NCBI GenBank assembly: GCA_003671195.1
Contig: QWPJ01000100.1
Location: forward strand, 1 to 34,705
Direction of reading: 5' to 3'
DNA length: 34,705 nt
Origin: Planctomycetota bacterium
GTDB lineage: Bacteria > Planctomycetota > Planctomycetia > Pirellulales > Pirellulaceae
Numbering within the stretch: the first letter of the stretch is position 1; the number at the start of each line of letters is the position of its first letter. The notes under the pieces were generated by a model. The model made no database searches. It worked only from the letters and a program-made list of their open reading frames with translations, and was not told where the DNA came from. The translations under genes and the position numbers were made by a program. Shown piece by piece: positions 17,347 to 25,143 of this stretch.

Positions 17347-20028
17347 ATGATGCTCTCAACGAAATCGATCCTTATTGCCATCGCGTTGGCTAGCCTTGGA
17401 TTCAGATCAACTCAGACGATCGCCCAGGAAGTCGGAGCCTCCATCGACGATTCGATCGAAACTCCCGTTAACCAGAGACTGACCCCGATCGGAAAATGGC
17501 AGGAACTACCAGGGATGCGTCCCCAAGTGATCGCATTGTCACCCAATGGCAAAATCGCCGTGACCAGCGGCAAGACCAGCAAGCTCGTGGTGCTCGATCC
17601 ACAAACGGCCCAAGTGCTCCAGCAAGTCGATCTGCCGAGCGATGATTCGAAAGCACCGCCCGATCAAGCAGCCGCCAACAACCTCAAACCCGATACCAAA
17701 GCCATCGCTAGCTTCACAGGACTGGTCTTTTCGCCCGATGGACGCTGGATCTACATGAGCAATGTCCAAGGTTCCATCAAGGCCTTTGAGGTCGACGCAT
17801 CGGACAAGGTCACCCCCTCGTACTCTATTTCGCTGCCCAATGCAGATGCCCCCAAACGCAAGCAGGAAATCCCCAGCGGATTGGCGATCAGCGACGATGG
17901 AAAAAAACTATTCGTCTGCGGCAACCGCTCGAATCGTTTGCTGGAAATCCAACTCGAATCAGGACTGGTCGTGCGAAGTTTCGATGTCGGCGTGGCACCC
18001 TATGATGTCAAGCTCGTTGGAAATCGTGCGATCGTCAGCAATTGGGGAGGACGCCGCCCAGGCCAAAACGACCTTGTCGGTCCGGCCGGTAAGGGGACCG
18101 TCGTACGCGTCGATCCGGTCCGGTTCATCGCCAACGAAGGCTCCGTTTCGATCATCGATTTGGATTCGTCCAAGGTCGACGAAATTCTCGTCGGCTTGCA
18201 CCCCTCGGGGCTGGCCGTATCTCCCGACGGCAAGTACGCCGTTTGCGCCAATGCTGCAAGCGACTTCTTGAGTGTGATTGACCTGAACTCCTTGAGCGTT
18301 CAGGAGAAGATCTGGACAAAGTCCAATCCGTCGGAGCTCTTCGGAGCGACTCCAAACGCCTTGGTCTTCGGCAAAGAGCCCGACGTGCTCTACGTTGCCA
18401 ACGGGACTCAAAATGCGATCGCTGTAGTTGAGTTCGAGCCTCAAACCCCAGGCGAGAGCAAACTCCAAGGATTGATCCCCGTGGGCTGGTTTCCCGGCGC
18501 TTTGGTATACGATTCGAAACGAGACTCCCTCTTGGTTGCCAATATCAAAGGATTGCCGAGAGAGGCAAGACAACAAGGCAACTCGAAGGGATTTAACTCC
18601 CATCAGTACAATGGGAGCGTTTCGATTTTTCCGGTCCCAAAGGCCGAGCAACTGCCCGCCCTGTCCGAACGGGTGGCTCGCAACATGCGATCCGATGCAT
18701 TGGCACAGTCCCGACTCCCAGCGCGCTCCGAGCAACCTCCCGTGGCAATCCCCGAACGCATCGGAGAACCGAGCCTGATCGAGCATGTCGTCTACATCAT
18801 CAAAGAGAATCGGACGTTCGACCAAGTCTTCGGGGATATCGGACGTGGGAACGCAGACCCCGAGCTATGCATTTTCGGCAGACAGATCACTCCGAATCAG
18901 CATAAGCTCGTCGACGAATTTGTCTTGCTCGACAACACCTACTGCTGCGGCATCCTCAGCGCCGATGGACATCAATGGAGCACCACGGCCATCGCGACGG
19001 ACTACCTCGAGAAGAGCTTCGCAGGTTTTCCACGGAGCTATCCCGACGGCATGGAAGAGAGCGATATCGACGCGCTGGCTTATTCCCCCTCGGGTTTCCT
19101 CTGGGACAACGCGGTTAAGCATGGGGTACGAATCCGCAACTACGGCGAGTTCATGATGCCTAAGGTCCGCTGGAAGGACAAAAATCGCGGAGGGGCAGTC
19201 GATTTCCTCAGTTGCTACAAAACCTGGAAAGGGATCGAGGATTCGGTGATCTTCGAATCCACACCCGGGATCGAAAGCATCAAGGATTTCTCACCGACCG
19301 GATACGTTGGCTGGAACATGTCCGTTCCCGACCAATTCCGCGCTGACTTTATCCTCAAAGAACTCGCAGAGTTCGAAACCCAAGGCTCCTATCCGCAACT
19401 TACCATCATCTGTTTGCCCAACGATCATACCAGCGGTACCTCAAAGAACTGCCCTACCCCGGCGGCTTGCATGGCCGACGGTGACTTGGCCATGGGTCGG
19501 ATCGTCGAGGGCCTGAGCCGATCGAAATTCTGGGGCAAGATGGCGATTTTCGCGATCGAGGACGACCCGCAAGCCGGCTGGGACCATGTCAGCGGATATC
19601 GCACTACGGCTTACGTCGTAAGCCCCTACGCCAAGCGTGGTGCACAGGTAAGCACTCAGTACAACACCACAAGCATCCTGCGTACGATCGAGCAGATACT
19701 TGGGTTACCACCCATGAATCAATTCGACGGCAGCGCCACGCCGATGTTCGACTGCTTTCAAAACACCCCGGACCTTCGGCCCTTCCAAAGTGTTCCGACG
19801 AATGTACCTTTGGATCAAATGAACCCAGGTTCGGTAGCGATCCTCGACCCGCTCCTGAAGCAACTTGCTCAGTGGTCCGAGGAGATGAATTTCGAGCAGG
19901 TCGATCGAGCACCCGAGGATCGCCTAAACCGGGTCCTATGGCATGCGATGCGCGGTAGCCAAGTGCCTTACCCGCAATGGGCCGTCGGTGCCGATGCTGA
20001 AGAAGAGGAAGAGGAAAACAAAGAGTAA
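17347..20028 (+). CDS. Exported beta-propeller / phosphoesterase fusion protein
   Basis: An 893-residue protein with a signal peptide (ILIAIALASLGF, cleavage near TIAQ). Residues ~50-440 are YVTN/YncE-like propeller repeats (IALSPNGKIAVTSGK, LVFSPDGRWIYMSN, GLAVSPDGKYAVCAN). Residues ~475-830 form a PF04185-type phosphoesterase related to phospholipase C and acid phosphatases: YIIKENRTFDQVFGD, CLPNDHTSGT and FAIEDDPQAGWDHVSGYR carry the expected metal and catalytic residues. The C-terminus ends in an acidic tail (DAEEEEEENKE). It is probably a periplasmic phosphate-ester hydrolase; substrate unknown. The second codon is also ATG, so the start could be 17350. It is convergent with the first PEP-CTERM gene and shares a bidirectional terminator. 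Confidence 0.93.
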   Translation: MMLSTKSILIAIALASLGFRSTQTIAQEVGASIDDSIETPVNQRLTPIGKWQELPGMRPQVIALSPNGKIAVTSGKTSKLVVLDPQTAQVLQQVDLPSDDSKAPPDQAAANNLKPDTKAIASFTGLVFSPDGRWIYMSNVQGSIKAFEVDASDKVTPSYSISLPNADAPKRKQEIPSGLAISDDGKKLFVCGNRSNRLLEIQLESGLVVRSFDVGVAPYDVKLVGNRAIVSNWGGRRPGQNDLVGPAGKGTVVRVDPVRFIANEGSVSIIDLDSSKVDEILVGLHPSGLAVSPDGKYAVCANAASDFLSVIDLNSLSVQEKIWTKSNPSELFGATPNALVFGKEPDVLYVANGTQNAIAVVEFEPQTPGESKLQGLIPVGWFPGALVYDSKRDSLLVANIKGLPREARQQGNSKGFNSHQYNGSVSIFPVPKAEQLPALSERVARNMRSDALAQSRLPARSEQPPVAIPERIGEPSLIEHVVYIIKENRTFDQVFGDIGRGNADPELCIFGRQITPNQHKLVDEFVLLDNTYCCGILSADGHQWSTTAIATDYLEKSFAGFPRSYPDGMEESDIDALAYSPSGFLWDNAVKHGVRIRNYGEFMMPKVRWKDKNRGGAVDFLSCYKTWKGIEDSVIFESTPGIESIKDFSPTGYVGWNMSVPDQFRADFILKELAEFETQGSYPQLTIICLPNDHTSGTSKNCPTPAACMADGDLAMGRIVEGLSRSKFWGKMAIFAIEDDPQAGWDHVSGYRTTAYVVSPYAKRGAQVSTQYNTTSILRTIEQILGLPPMNQFDGSATPMFDCFQNTPDLRPFQSVPTNVPLDQMNPGSVAILDPLLKQLAQWSEEMNFEQVDRAPEDRLNRVLWHAMRGSQVPYPQWAVGADAEEEEEENKE

Positions 20029-20058
20029 GTCCGATTCCTTTTTGCGGAGCATTCGACG

Positions 20059-20087
20059 AAAAAACCCTCGCGATTGCGAGGGTTTTC
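20059..20087. terminator. Bidirectional intrinsic terminator
   Basis: Stem AAAACCCTCGC (20061-20071), loop GATT, stem GCGAGGGTTTT (20076-20086), with A-run and T-run on the two sides. It serves both the phosphoesterase gene (+) and the PEP-CTERM gene (-). The same stem recurs at 21105-21135 and 22498-22527. Confidence 0.93.
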
Positions 20088-20116
20088 TGTAGATGTCTGG
20101 CGATTCTGCTCAATGG

Positions 20117-20884
20117 CTAGGATTTGCGTCGCCACTTGGCCAACGCTCCACCCAGACTGAGCAACCCAAAAACAGCAAGCGAACCAGGTTCTGGGATCGC
20201 TCCGTTGTTCCCTGAATTAATCGTAAAGAAAACGTCCAAGTTCGTGCCGCCGATGAGGTTGCCGGTAGGACCATTGATGTCCGGAGTGAAGTTCAAATGG
20301 TCGTAGTACAAACGGTAAATACCAGAATTGATCGTGCCCGTAAACACGGTATCGTTCTTTCCAAGATCATCACGGCTCAGAACATTGCCCCCGACTTTCT
20401 CAAAGCGGTAGGTTCTGATGTTATTGGCGATTTGGGGACGTTGACCCTCGATCCGGTAATCGTAGATCCCATCGACTGTGAATTCCCAATAAGCACTATT
20501 GAGTGCTAGCGGAGTTGAACTAATCGCCGTGAATCCTTGATTGTACCACGCTTGCGTGGTTGTATAGAACTGCGAACCGGTCCACGTGACTCCCGTGGAA
20601 ACGAATCCTCGATTTAGGAAATCATAGTTAAAATCACCGACCGCATAGTCTGCCTGAAAGCCTCCAACGGGTACGTTTCCTGCCGTCACGGTTCCGAAGG
20701 TCCCCAAGGAAGATCCGTAGCTACCGGTACCGGGTTGACCAGCAGCAGGTGGCTCGTATCCGGTAAACGCCTCGCCGGGACTGCCCCCGGCCCGATTGCC
20801 GTTGAGCGTAACGGAGATCGTAGCCCCGGAAACGACATGGGATAAACCAAAAAGAGTCAAAAAGCAAACAACAAACAAACGCAT
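20117..20884 (-). CDS. PEP-CTERM protein A
   Basis: A 255-residue exported protein: signal peptide (LFVVCFLTLFGLSHVVSG), a beta-rich secreted domain beginning ATISVTLNGN, and a sorting tail with IPEPGSLAVFGLLSLGGALA and then KWRRKS. The tail is recognised and cleaved by an exosortase; no exosortase gene is in the window. GAAGGGA about 9 bases upstream of the ATG is the ribosome site. It is the most diverged of three paralogues, but AYWEFTVDGIYDYRI and SGIYRLYYDH mark the shared core. Its first ~84 bases reappear as a relic at 22282-22365. It lacks the promoter and leader hairpin found before the other two. Confidence 0.92.
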   Translation of the reverse strand: MRLFVVCFLTLFGLSHVVSGATISVTLNGNRAGGSPGEAFTGYEPPAAGQPGTGSYGSSLGTFGTVTAGNVPVGGFQADYAVGDFNYDFLNRGFVSTGVTWTGSQFYTTTQAWYNQGFTAISSTPLALNSAYWEFTVDGIYDYRIEGQRPQIANNIRTYRFEKVGGNVLSRDDLGKNDTVFTGTINSGIYRLYYDHLNFTPDINGPTGNLIGGTNLDVFFTINSGNNGAIPEPGSLAVFGLLSLGGALAKWRRKS

Positions 20885-21104
20885 GTCTTAGAATCCCTTC
20901 GAGTTGTGTGTCGGCTGCAAAAACTAGGGTATTGGCGTGTTCTGAATAACGGTTCTGTGACGAACCTGCCGGTTGTATCGGCATTGGTAATTGAATGGCG
21001 TCAGAAAAAAAGTTGGGTTGATAAAAAACGTCTATCGCTGGACCAAGTCTCTGTTAGCGGTTTGAGTCGAAGTGCTCGGGGGATTGGCTCGAAAATCAGG
21101 GCAC

Positions 21105-21135
21105 AAAAAAACCCTCGCGTGTGCGAGGGTTTTTT
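21105..21135. terminator. Intrinsic terminator of PEP-CTERM gene B
   Basis: Stem ACCCTCGC (21111-21118), loop GTGT, stem GCGAGGGT (21123-21130), flanked by A- and T-runs. It lies 28 bases beyond the stop of gene B. Stem and loop are identical to those at 22504-22523. Confidence 0.92.
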
Positions 21136-21162
21136 GAATAGCTTCTGACGAACAGAGTCCGG

Positions 21163-21924
21163 TTATTTCTTGCGACGCCACTTGGCGACTGCACTGCCGA
21201 TCCCCAAGAGCCCAAAAACAGCGAGTGAGGTAGGCTCAGGAACAACTCCAGAAGAATCTTCCGATTGGAAGGTGAAGAAGATATCTAGATTGGTCGAACC
21301 GTTGGGGTTTGGGCCTGCATTTGCCAAACTCCCAGGGTGGTCGCCGTTGGTATGTGTGTAGAACAAACGATATGTTCCAGAACCCAGCGAGCCCCCTTCG
21401 CTCTTGGCGGCATCACCAACGCTATCGGATGCAAGAACAGGTCCACCTACCTTCTCGAAACTGAATGTTCGCCTCGCACCAGAAAACTGAGGTTCCTGGG
21501 CCGAAATCTTCCAGTCGTAGTTTCCATTCACCTGAAACTCCCAGTGAGCTCTGTTAGTAACCCTGTATTCCCCGGTTGTTGTAACTGCCGTAAAGTAGGC
21601 GTAGGTGGTGAGATAAATCCCAACATTCTGCGTGCCAATCGGGTCAGCGCGTCTGGCATCAGCCTTGACATGGGCTGTCTTGGTACCATCCAGTGGGACG
21701 AACGCTTCAGGGATAAGAACAACTACCCCACCGTTTGAAGGTGGAACGCCTACACCAGATCCAACATCAACGATCGTCCCAAAATTCTGGACACTTGGGC
21801 CGTAAGCAGCTTCACCTGGATTGCTTGCACCAGTGTTTAGCTTAAGAACAGCCGAAATCGTCGCTGCGGAGGCGGACTGAGCAAGCCCTCCCAACACAGC
21901 CATACACAAAAGAATTACTCGCAT
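21163..21924 (-). CDS. PEP-CTERM protein B
   Basis: A 253-residue protein. The ATG at 21924 is chosen because GGGAG (21933-21937) lies 8 bases upstream; the GTG at 21933 would overlap that site. It has a signal peptide (VILLCMAVLGGLAQSASA), a mature start ATISAVLKLN, a beta-rich core (HWEFQVNGNYDWKI, FSFEKVGGPVLAS, SGTYRLFYTH) and the sorting tail VVPEPTSLAVFGLLGIGSAV with KWRRKK. It is the closest paralogue of protein C: signal, mature N-terminus and tail nearly match while the middle differs strongly. It should be displayed or released at the cell surface; role unknown. Confidence 0.93.
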   Translation of the reverse strand: MRVILLCMAVLGGLAQSASAATISAVLKLNTGASNPGEAAYGPSVQNFGTIVDVGSGVGVPPSNGGVVVLIPEAFVPLDGTKTAHVKADARRADPIGTQNVGIYLTTYAYFTAVTTTGEYRVTNRAHWEFQVNGNYDWKISAQEPQFSGARRTFSFEKVGGPVLASDSVGDAAKSEGGSLGSGTYRLFYTHTNGDHPGSLANAGPNPNGSTNLDIFFTFQSEDSSGVVPEPTSLAVFGLLGIGSAVAKWRRKK

Positions 21925-21953
21925 CTTTTCCACTCCCTTTGAGTCCTTTCAAT

Positions 21954-21986
21954 TTGCCAGACTGTCCCGGGTCATCGCACTGGCAA
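21954..21986 (-). promoter_or_regulatory. Conserved 5'-UTR stem-loop of PEP-CTERM gene B
   Basis: Arms TTGCCAG (21954-21960) and CTGGCAA (21980-21986) lie between the promoter and the ribosome site. The matching element before gene C is at 23364-23396. On the transcribed strand both begin TTGCCAGTGCGA and end CTGGCAA, with differing loops. Confidence 0.65.
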
Positions 21987-22019
21987 GGGATTTTGTATGA
22001 TTTTCAGGGACACACTACG

Positions 22020-22048
22020 AGATTAGGGATAGTGGAATGGAGTGTCAA
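22020..22048 (-). promoter_or_regulatory. Sigma-70-type promoter of PEP-CTERM gene B
   Basis: On the minus strand: TTGACA (22043-22048), 17-base spacer, TAATCT (22020-22025). The -35 is a perfect consensus. A 19-base block including the -35 (22036-22054) is identical to 23443-23461 before gene C. The leader would be about 90 bases. Confidence 0.75.
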
Positions 22049-22165
22049 CCCGACGAAGGTGGAAAGTTAAGAGGGGATTTGTCGAATTTCCTCAGGGTAT
22101 CCAACAAAACACACCGCAAATGCAGCGTTTTTGTTTTGGATTCGTTGAGAATCGATTTTTTTCGA

Positions 22166-22289
22166 TTTTTTGTCCGCGACCAACTCCGAAGCTGCCATCA
22201 TTCCCAATTGGCGAACTTCACCAACGATGGAACGTTCTTGGAGGGGTTCGAGAACTTCTCGAAAACACGCAGTGTTGGCTGCGATTGCC
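22166..22289 (-). pseudogene. Relic fragment of bioA
   Basis: About 124 bases align without gaps to bioA at 23939-24062 with about 16 differences by eye. Translated on the minus strand it reads AIAANTACFREVLEPLQERS then IVGEVRQLGMMAASELVADK, against AIAANAECFREVLESLQVHS and IVGDVRQLGMMAALELVADK in the intact gene. The frame has no stop, but the fragment lacks both ends of the gene. It ends at CGATTGCC (22282-22289), where the sequence switches to the PEP-CTERM relic. Confidence 0.9.
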
Positions 22290-22370
22290 GTTGAGCGTTA
22301 CGGAAATCGTAGCCCCGGAACCGATCTGGGATAAACCCAAAAGAGTCAAAAAGCGAACAACAAACAATGG
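22282..22370 (-). pseudogene. Relic of the 5' end of a PEP-CTERM gene
   Basis: About 84 bases match the first codons of PEP-CTERM gene A (20793-20875) with about 7 differences by eye. The minus strand reads LFVVRFLTLLGLSQIGSG then ATISVTLNGN, the signal peptide and mature start. The start codon and upstream sequence are missing: about 100 bases present before gene A (near 20878-20977) are absent here. It joins the bioA relic at the 8-base CGATTGCC. Confidence 0.9.
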
Positions 22371-22497
22371 TCGGCATTGGTAATGGTATGGCGTCAGAAA
22401 AAAGTCGGCGTTGCTAAAAACCGTCTATCGCTGGACAATGCCTCTGACAACGGTTTGAGTGGAAGTCCTCACGAGATTGGCTCAAAAATCAGCGCAC

Positions 22498-22527
22498 AAA
22501 AAAACCCTCGCGTGTGCGAGGGTTTTT
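22498..22527. terminator. Intrinsic terminator of PEP-CTERM gene C
   Basis: Stem ACCCTCGC (22504-22511), loop GTGT, stem GCGAGGGT (22516-22523) with flanking A- and T-runs, 32 bases beyond the stop of gene C. It is a duplicate of the terminator of gene B. Confidence 0.92.
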
Positions 22528-22558
22528 GCGTTGGACTTCTTTGGAAAACAGAGTCCGT

Positions 22559-23344
22559 TTACTTCTTGCGACGCCACTTGGCGACTGCACCGCCGAGTCC
22601 TAGCAGTCCGAACACAGCCACTGAGGTAGGTTCGGGCACCGCACCTCCGCCAGCATCTTCGGACTGAAAGGCAAAACTAATGTCAAGATTGATCGAGTTG
22701 ACTATGGGGCTGCCGAGAACTTTCACAGCAGGGTCGAAGTGGTTGTACCTCAATCGGTAGATTCCTGAGGATAGCTTCACACCGGAAGGATTTACCGTAC
22801 CCGCTCCCGTTGAATTGAAAGAATTGGCTGAAACCAGAGTTTCCGTGTTTCCATTAACCTTGACGAACTCAAAGGTCCGTCTGTTAAATGTAAGGCCAGC
22901 GTGTCCGGGATCTTGGTCAGCGATGCTCCAGTTGTAAATCCCATTGACGGTAAATTCCCAATAAGCGCTGTTTTGGACACTGACAGTATCTGCCAGTGCC
23001 GTTCCACCTGGAGTGTAAAACTCCGAATAGGAGGTCAGAAGGAATTTCGTTGTGCCGGATGGAGATCCATCTTGTCGACTGACGTCCGTGCGAATTACTG
23101 CCCTGCTGGAACCGACATCTTGTGTGGTGTTTAAAAGGATGGCAAAATCTGGAGGAGTCCAAGTCGCAATCGAACCGAAGTACGAAACCGTTGTTCCCGA
23201 GAGGCTCGATGTGGTTATCTTGCCAGGGAATGGATTGCTACTGCTGTCGACAAAACTAGGCTTTAAGACCGCTGAAATCGTCGCTGCGGAGGCTAGCTCA
23301 GAGAGCCCTCCCAACACAACCAAAGCCAAAAGAACTGCTCTCAT
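22559..23344 (-). CDS. PEP-CTERM protein C
   Basis: A 261-residue protein from the ATG at 23344, which has GGAG 8 bases upstream and a signal peptide right after it (AVLLALVVLGGLSELASA). A longer frame to 23455 would cover the leader hairpin and promoter and is rejected. The mature start is ATISAVLKPS, the core includes AYWEFTVNGIYNWSI, FEFVKVNGN and SGIYRLRYNH, and the sorting tail is AVPEPTSVAVFGLLGLGGAV with KWRRKK. It is a paralogue of B, with a longer and different middle. Exosortase-sorted surface or matrix protein; role unknown. Confidence 0.93.
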   Translation of the reverse strand: MRAVLLALVVLGGLSELASAATISAVLKPSFVDSSSNPFPGKITTSSLSGTTVSYFGSIATWTPPDFAILLNTTQDVGSSRAVIRTDVSRQDGSPSGTTKFLLTSYSEFYTPGGTALADTVSVQNSAYWEFTVNGIYNWSIADQDPGHAGLTFNRRTFEFVKVNGNTETLVSANSFNSTGAGTVNPSGVKLSSGIYRLRYNHFDPAVKVLGSPIVNSINLDISFAFQSEDAGGGAVPEPTSVAVFGLLGLGGAVAKWRRKK

Positions 23345-23363
23345 CTCTTCTTCTCCATCTAAA

Positions 23364-23396
23364 TTGCCAGTCCGCCCCGCGATGTCGCACTGGCAA
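23364..23396 (-). promoter_or_regulatory. Conserved 5'-UTR stem-loop of PEP-CTERM gene C
   Basis: Perfect 8-base arms TTGCCAGT (23364-23371) and ACTGGCAA (23389-23396), between the promoter and the GGAG ribosome site. It is equivalent to 21954-21986 before gene B. Confidence 0.65.
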
Positions 23397-23427
23397 AGAA
23401 ATAAAAAAACACCCTGAAGTTGCGGTA

Positions 23428-23455
23428 ATAATAAGGATGGAAAATGGAGTGTCAA
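23428..23455 (-). promoter_or_regulatory. Sigma-70-type promoter of PEP-CTERM gene C
   Basis: On the minus strand: TTGACA (23450-23455), 16-base spacer, TATTAT (23428-23433). It shares a 19-base identical block around the -35 with the gene B promoter, and GGGGATTTGTCGAA occurs upstream in both (23477-23490 and 22073-22086). Confidence 0.75.
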
Positions 23456-23461
23456 CCCGAC

Positions 23462-23728
23462 ACCCTGGGTAGCTTGGGGGGATTTGTCGAAGATTCCGGA
23501 GGTTCAAAAAACCTCCCCCGAAGTTGTCGGGATTTTATCCAAAATCGGCTACGAATCCTATCGTTTTTGGTGCCGTCGGGCGTGGGCTCTGCAACTAGCC
23601 AGAAAACTGAAAAATCCCGATCCGAACCGGTTCAGGAAGCACGTTTTAGGGTCTTCTGATTCAAAAAATCAGGAAAGAACCGGCGGCGACTTTGGTGTAC
23701 CTCATCGTTTGCGGTCGAAGATCGGTTG
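23462..23728. other. Gap between PEP-CTERM gene C promoter and bioA 3' end
   Basis: No gene is seen. There is a short hairpin CTGATT-CAAAA-AATCAG near 23656-23672, which could weakly terminate bioA, and the conserved upstream block of the gene C promoter at 23477-23490. Confidence 0.5.
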
Positions 23729-25135
23729 CTAGGCGAACTCTCGGGCTGTCGTCGGATGCGAATCGACGAAGACTTGATGAATCGTCTGCCCAACCCATCG
23801 GAGCTCTTCGCGGGATGCAATGACCGACGGTAGGATCGGAATGACATCTCCCAAGGGCCTGAGCCAAAGTCCTCGCCGGGTCGCGTGGTCGCAGACCTTT
23901 TTCCCCGTCCTAAGACTCCCATCGAACCCGGTTTTCATTTTTTTGTCCGCGACCAACTCCAAAGCTGCCATCATTCCCAATTGGCGAACATCGCCAACGA
24001 TGGAATGTACTTGGAGGGATTCCAAAACCTCCCGAAAACACTCGGCATTTGCAGCGATTGCCTTCAGACTGTATCTTCCGTCGGCACTGCGGCCTTCGAG
24101 CAGATCCAGAACGGCTATCCCCGCGGCCGCAGCCAGCGGATTGCCGCCAAAAGTATGCCCGTGGTAAAAGGTTTTTCTCTCGGCGTAATCCCCGAGAAAA
24201 CTCTCCCAAATCCGCCTGCTAGCGAGTGTGGCACTCATGGCCAGATAACCACCGGTGAGTCCTTTGCCCAAGCACAAAAAATCTGGCTCAATCGTGTCTC
24301 CTGAGGCCTCCTCATCATGCTCCAGGGCTAGCATTTTCCCAGTCCGCCCCATGCCCACGGCGATCTCATCGAGGATCAGCAAAACCTCGTATTTCTTGCA
24401 GAGCCTTGCAAGACCAGAGATAAAGCCTCGGGGTTGCACGACAAAACCCGCCGCACCTTGGATGCAGCTCTCGGCAAGCACCGCAACGAGGCTCTTGGCA
24501 TGCTCGATCAAAAGCCCCTCGTAAGCTTGTAAATAATGCTCGCAGGCTTCCTTCTCGCTCATCCCCTCGGGCCTGCGGAAATTGTCAGGGCAGGGCCCAC
24601 GCAGGACATCGAACAACAGGGGCTCGAAGGTTTTTTGGAACAAGGACACGCCACTGACACTCACCGTCCCGATCGTGTCGCCGTGGTAAGCCTCCCCAAG
24701 AGAAAGGAACTTGGTCCGCTGCATCTCCGGACGATCCTTTTGACGCCAGTACTGGAAGGCCAGCTTCATCGCCACCTCGACAGCACTGGCACCATCACCG
24801 GCAAAAAAAACATGCTCCAGTCCACGGCCTACAGCCTGCGTTAGACGCTCTGCCAAGCGAATCGTCACCGGATGACTCATCCCCAAGTTGGTCACATGGG
24901 CAACTTTGCCCAACTGCTCGATCATCGCGCGATCGATCTGCTCAACGCGATGACCAAAGAGATTGCACCACAGCGAGCTTGCTCCATCGAAATATCGCTT
25001 GCCGTGGATATCGGTAAGCCAACTGCCTTGCGCGTGCTCGATGATCAATCCGTCGTACTCGGACATCTGCGAAAAAGCATGCCACAGAACGGTCCGATCC
25101 AATTCATGGAGCCTTGCGGCTTGGCCTGTGTCCAT
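23729..25135 (-). CDS. bioA: Adenosylmethionine-8-amino-7-oxononanoate aminotransferase
   Basis: A 468-residue class-III aminotransferase of the BioA type. Features are YFDGASSLWCNLFGH, FFAGDGASAVEVAMKLAFQY, GEAYHGDTIGTVSVSG, LILDEIAVGMGRTG, the PLP lysine in LCLGKGLTGGYL, and FYHGHTFGGNPLA. It transfers an amino group from SAM to KAPA in biotin synthesis. The ATG at 25135 is chosen, with GGAG 11 bases upstream; a GTG at 25147 overlapping the aldolase stop (GTGA) is an alternative. The open frame reaches 25540 but that extension runs out of frame through the aldolase gene. No other bio gene is in the window. An internal piece of this gene is duplicated at 22166-22289. Confidence 0.94.
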   Translation of the reverse strand: MDTGQAARLHELDRTVLWHAFSQMSEYDGLIIEHAQGSWLTDIHGKRYFDGASSLWCNLFGHRVEQIDRAMIEQLGKVAHVTNLGMSHPVTIRLAERLTQAVGRGLEHVFFAGDGASAVEVAMKLAFQYWRQKDRPEMQRTKFLSLGEAYHGDTIGTVSVSGVSLFQKTFEPLLFDVLRGPCPDNFRRPEGMSEKEACEHYLQAYEGLLIEHAKSLVAVLAESCIQGAAGFVVQPRGFISGLARLCKKYEVLLILDEIAVGMGRTGKMLALEHDEEASGDTIEPDFLCLGKGLTGGYLAMSATLASRRIWESFLGDYAERKTFYHGHTFGGNPLAAAAGIAVLDLLEGRSADGRYSLKAIAANAECFREVLESLQVHSIVGDVRQLGMMAALELVADKKMKTGFDGSLRTGKKVCDHATRRGLWLRPLGDVIPILPSVIASREELRWVGQTIHQVFVDSHPTTAREFA

Positions 25136-25143
25136 CTTTACGG

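Larger units (their letters stand above)
21925..22558. other. Mosaic intergenic region made of gene relics and duplicated flanks
   Basis: From left to right: leader hairpin and promoter of gene B (to 22054); about 110 bases of weak similarity to the region upstream of gene C; a bioA relic (22166-22289); a PEP-CTERM 5' relic (22282-22370); a block at 22371-22497 resembling 20978-21104 at roughly 80% by eye; and the terminator of gene C. No intact gene is present. Confidence 0.85.

Noticed and set aside
23345..23455. N-terminal extension of PEP-CTERM protein C
   Set aside because: It covers the promoter -10 and the conserved leader hairpin; the ATG at 23344 has a proper ribosome site and signal peptide.
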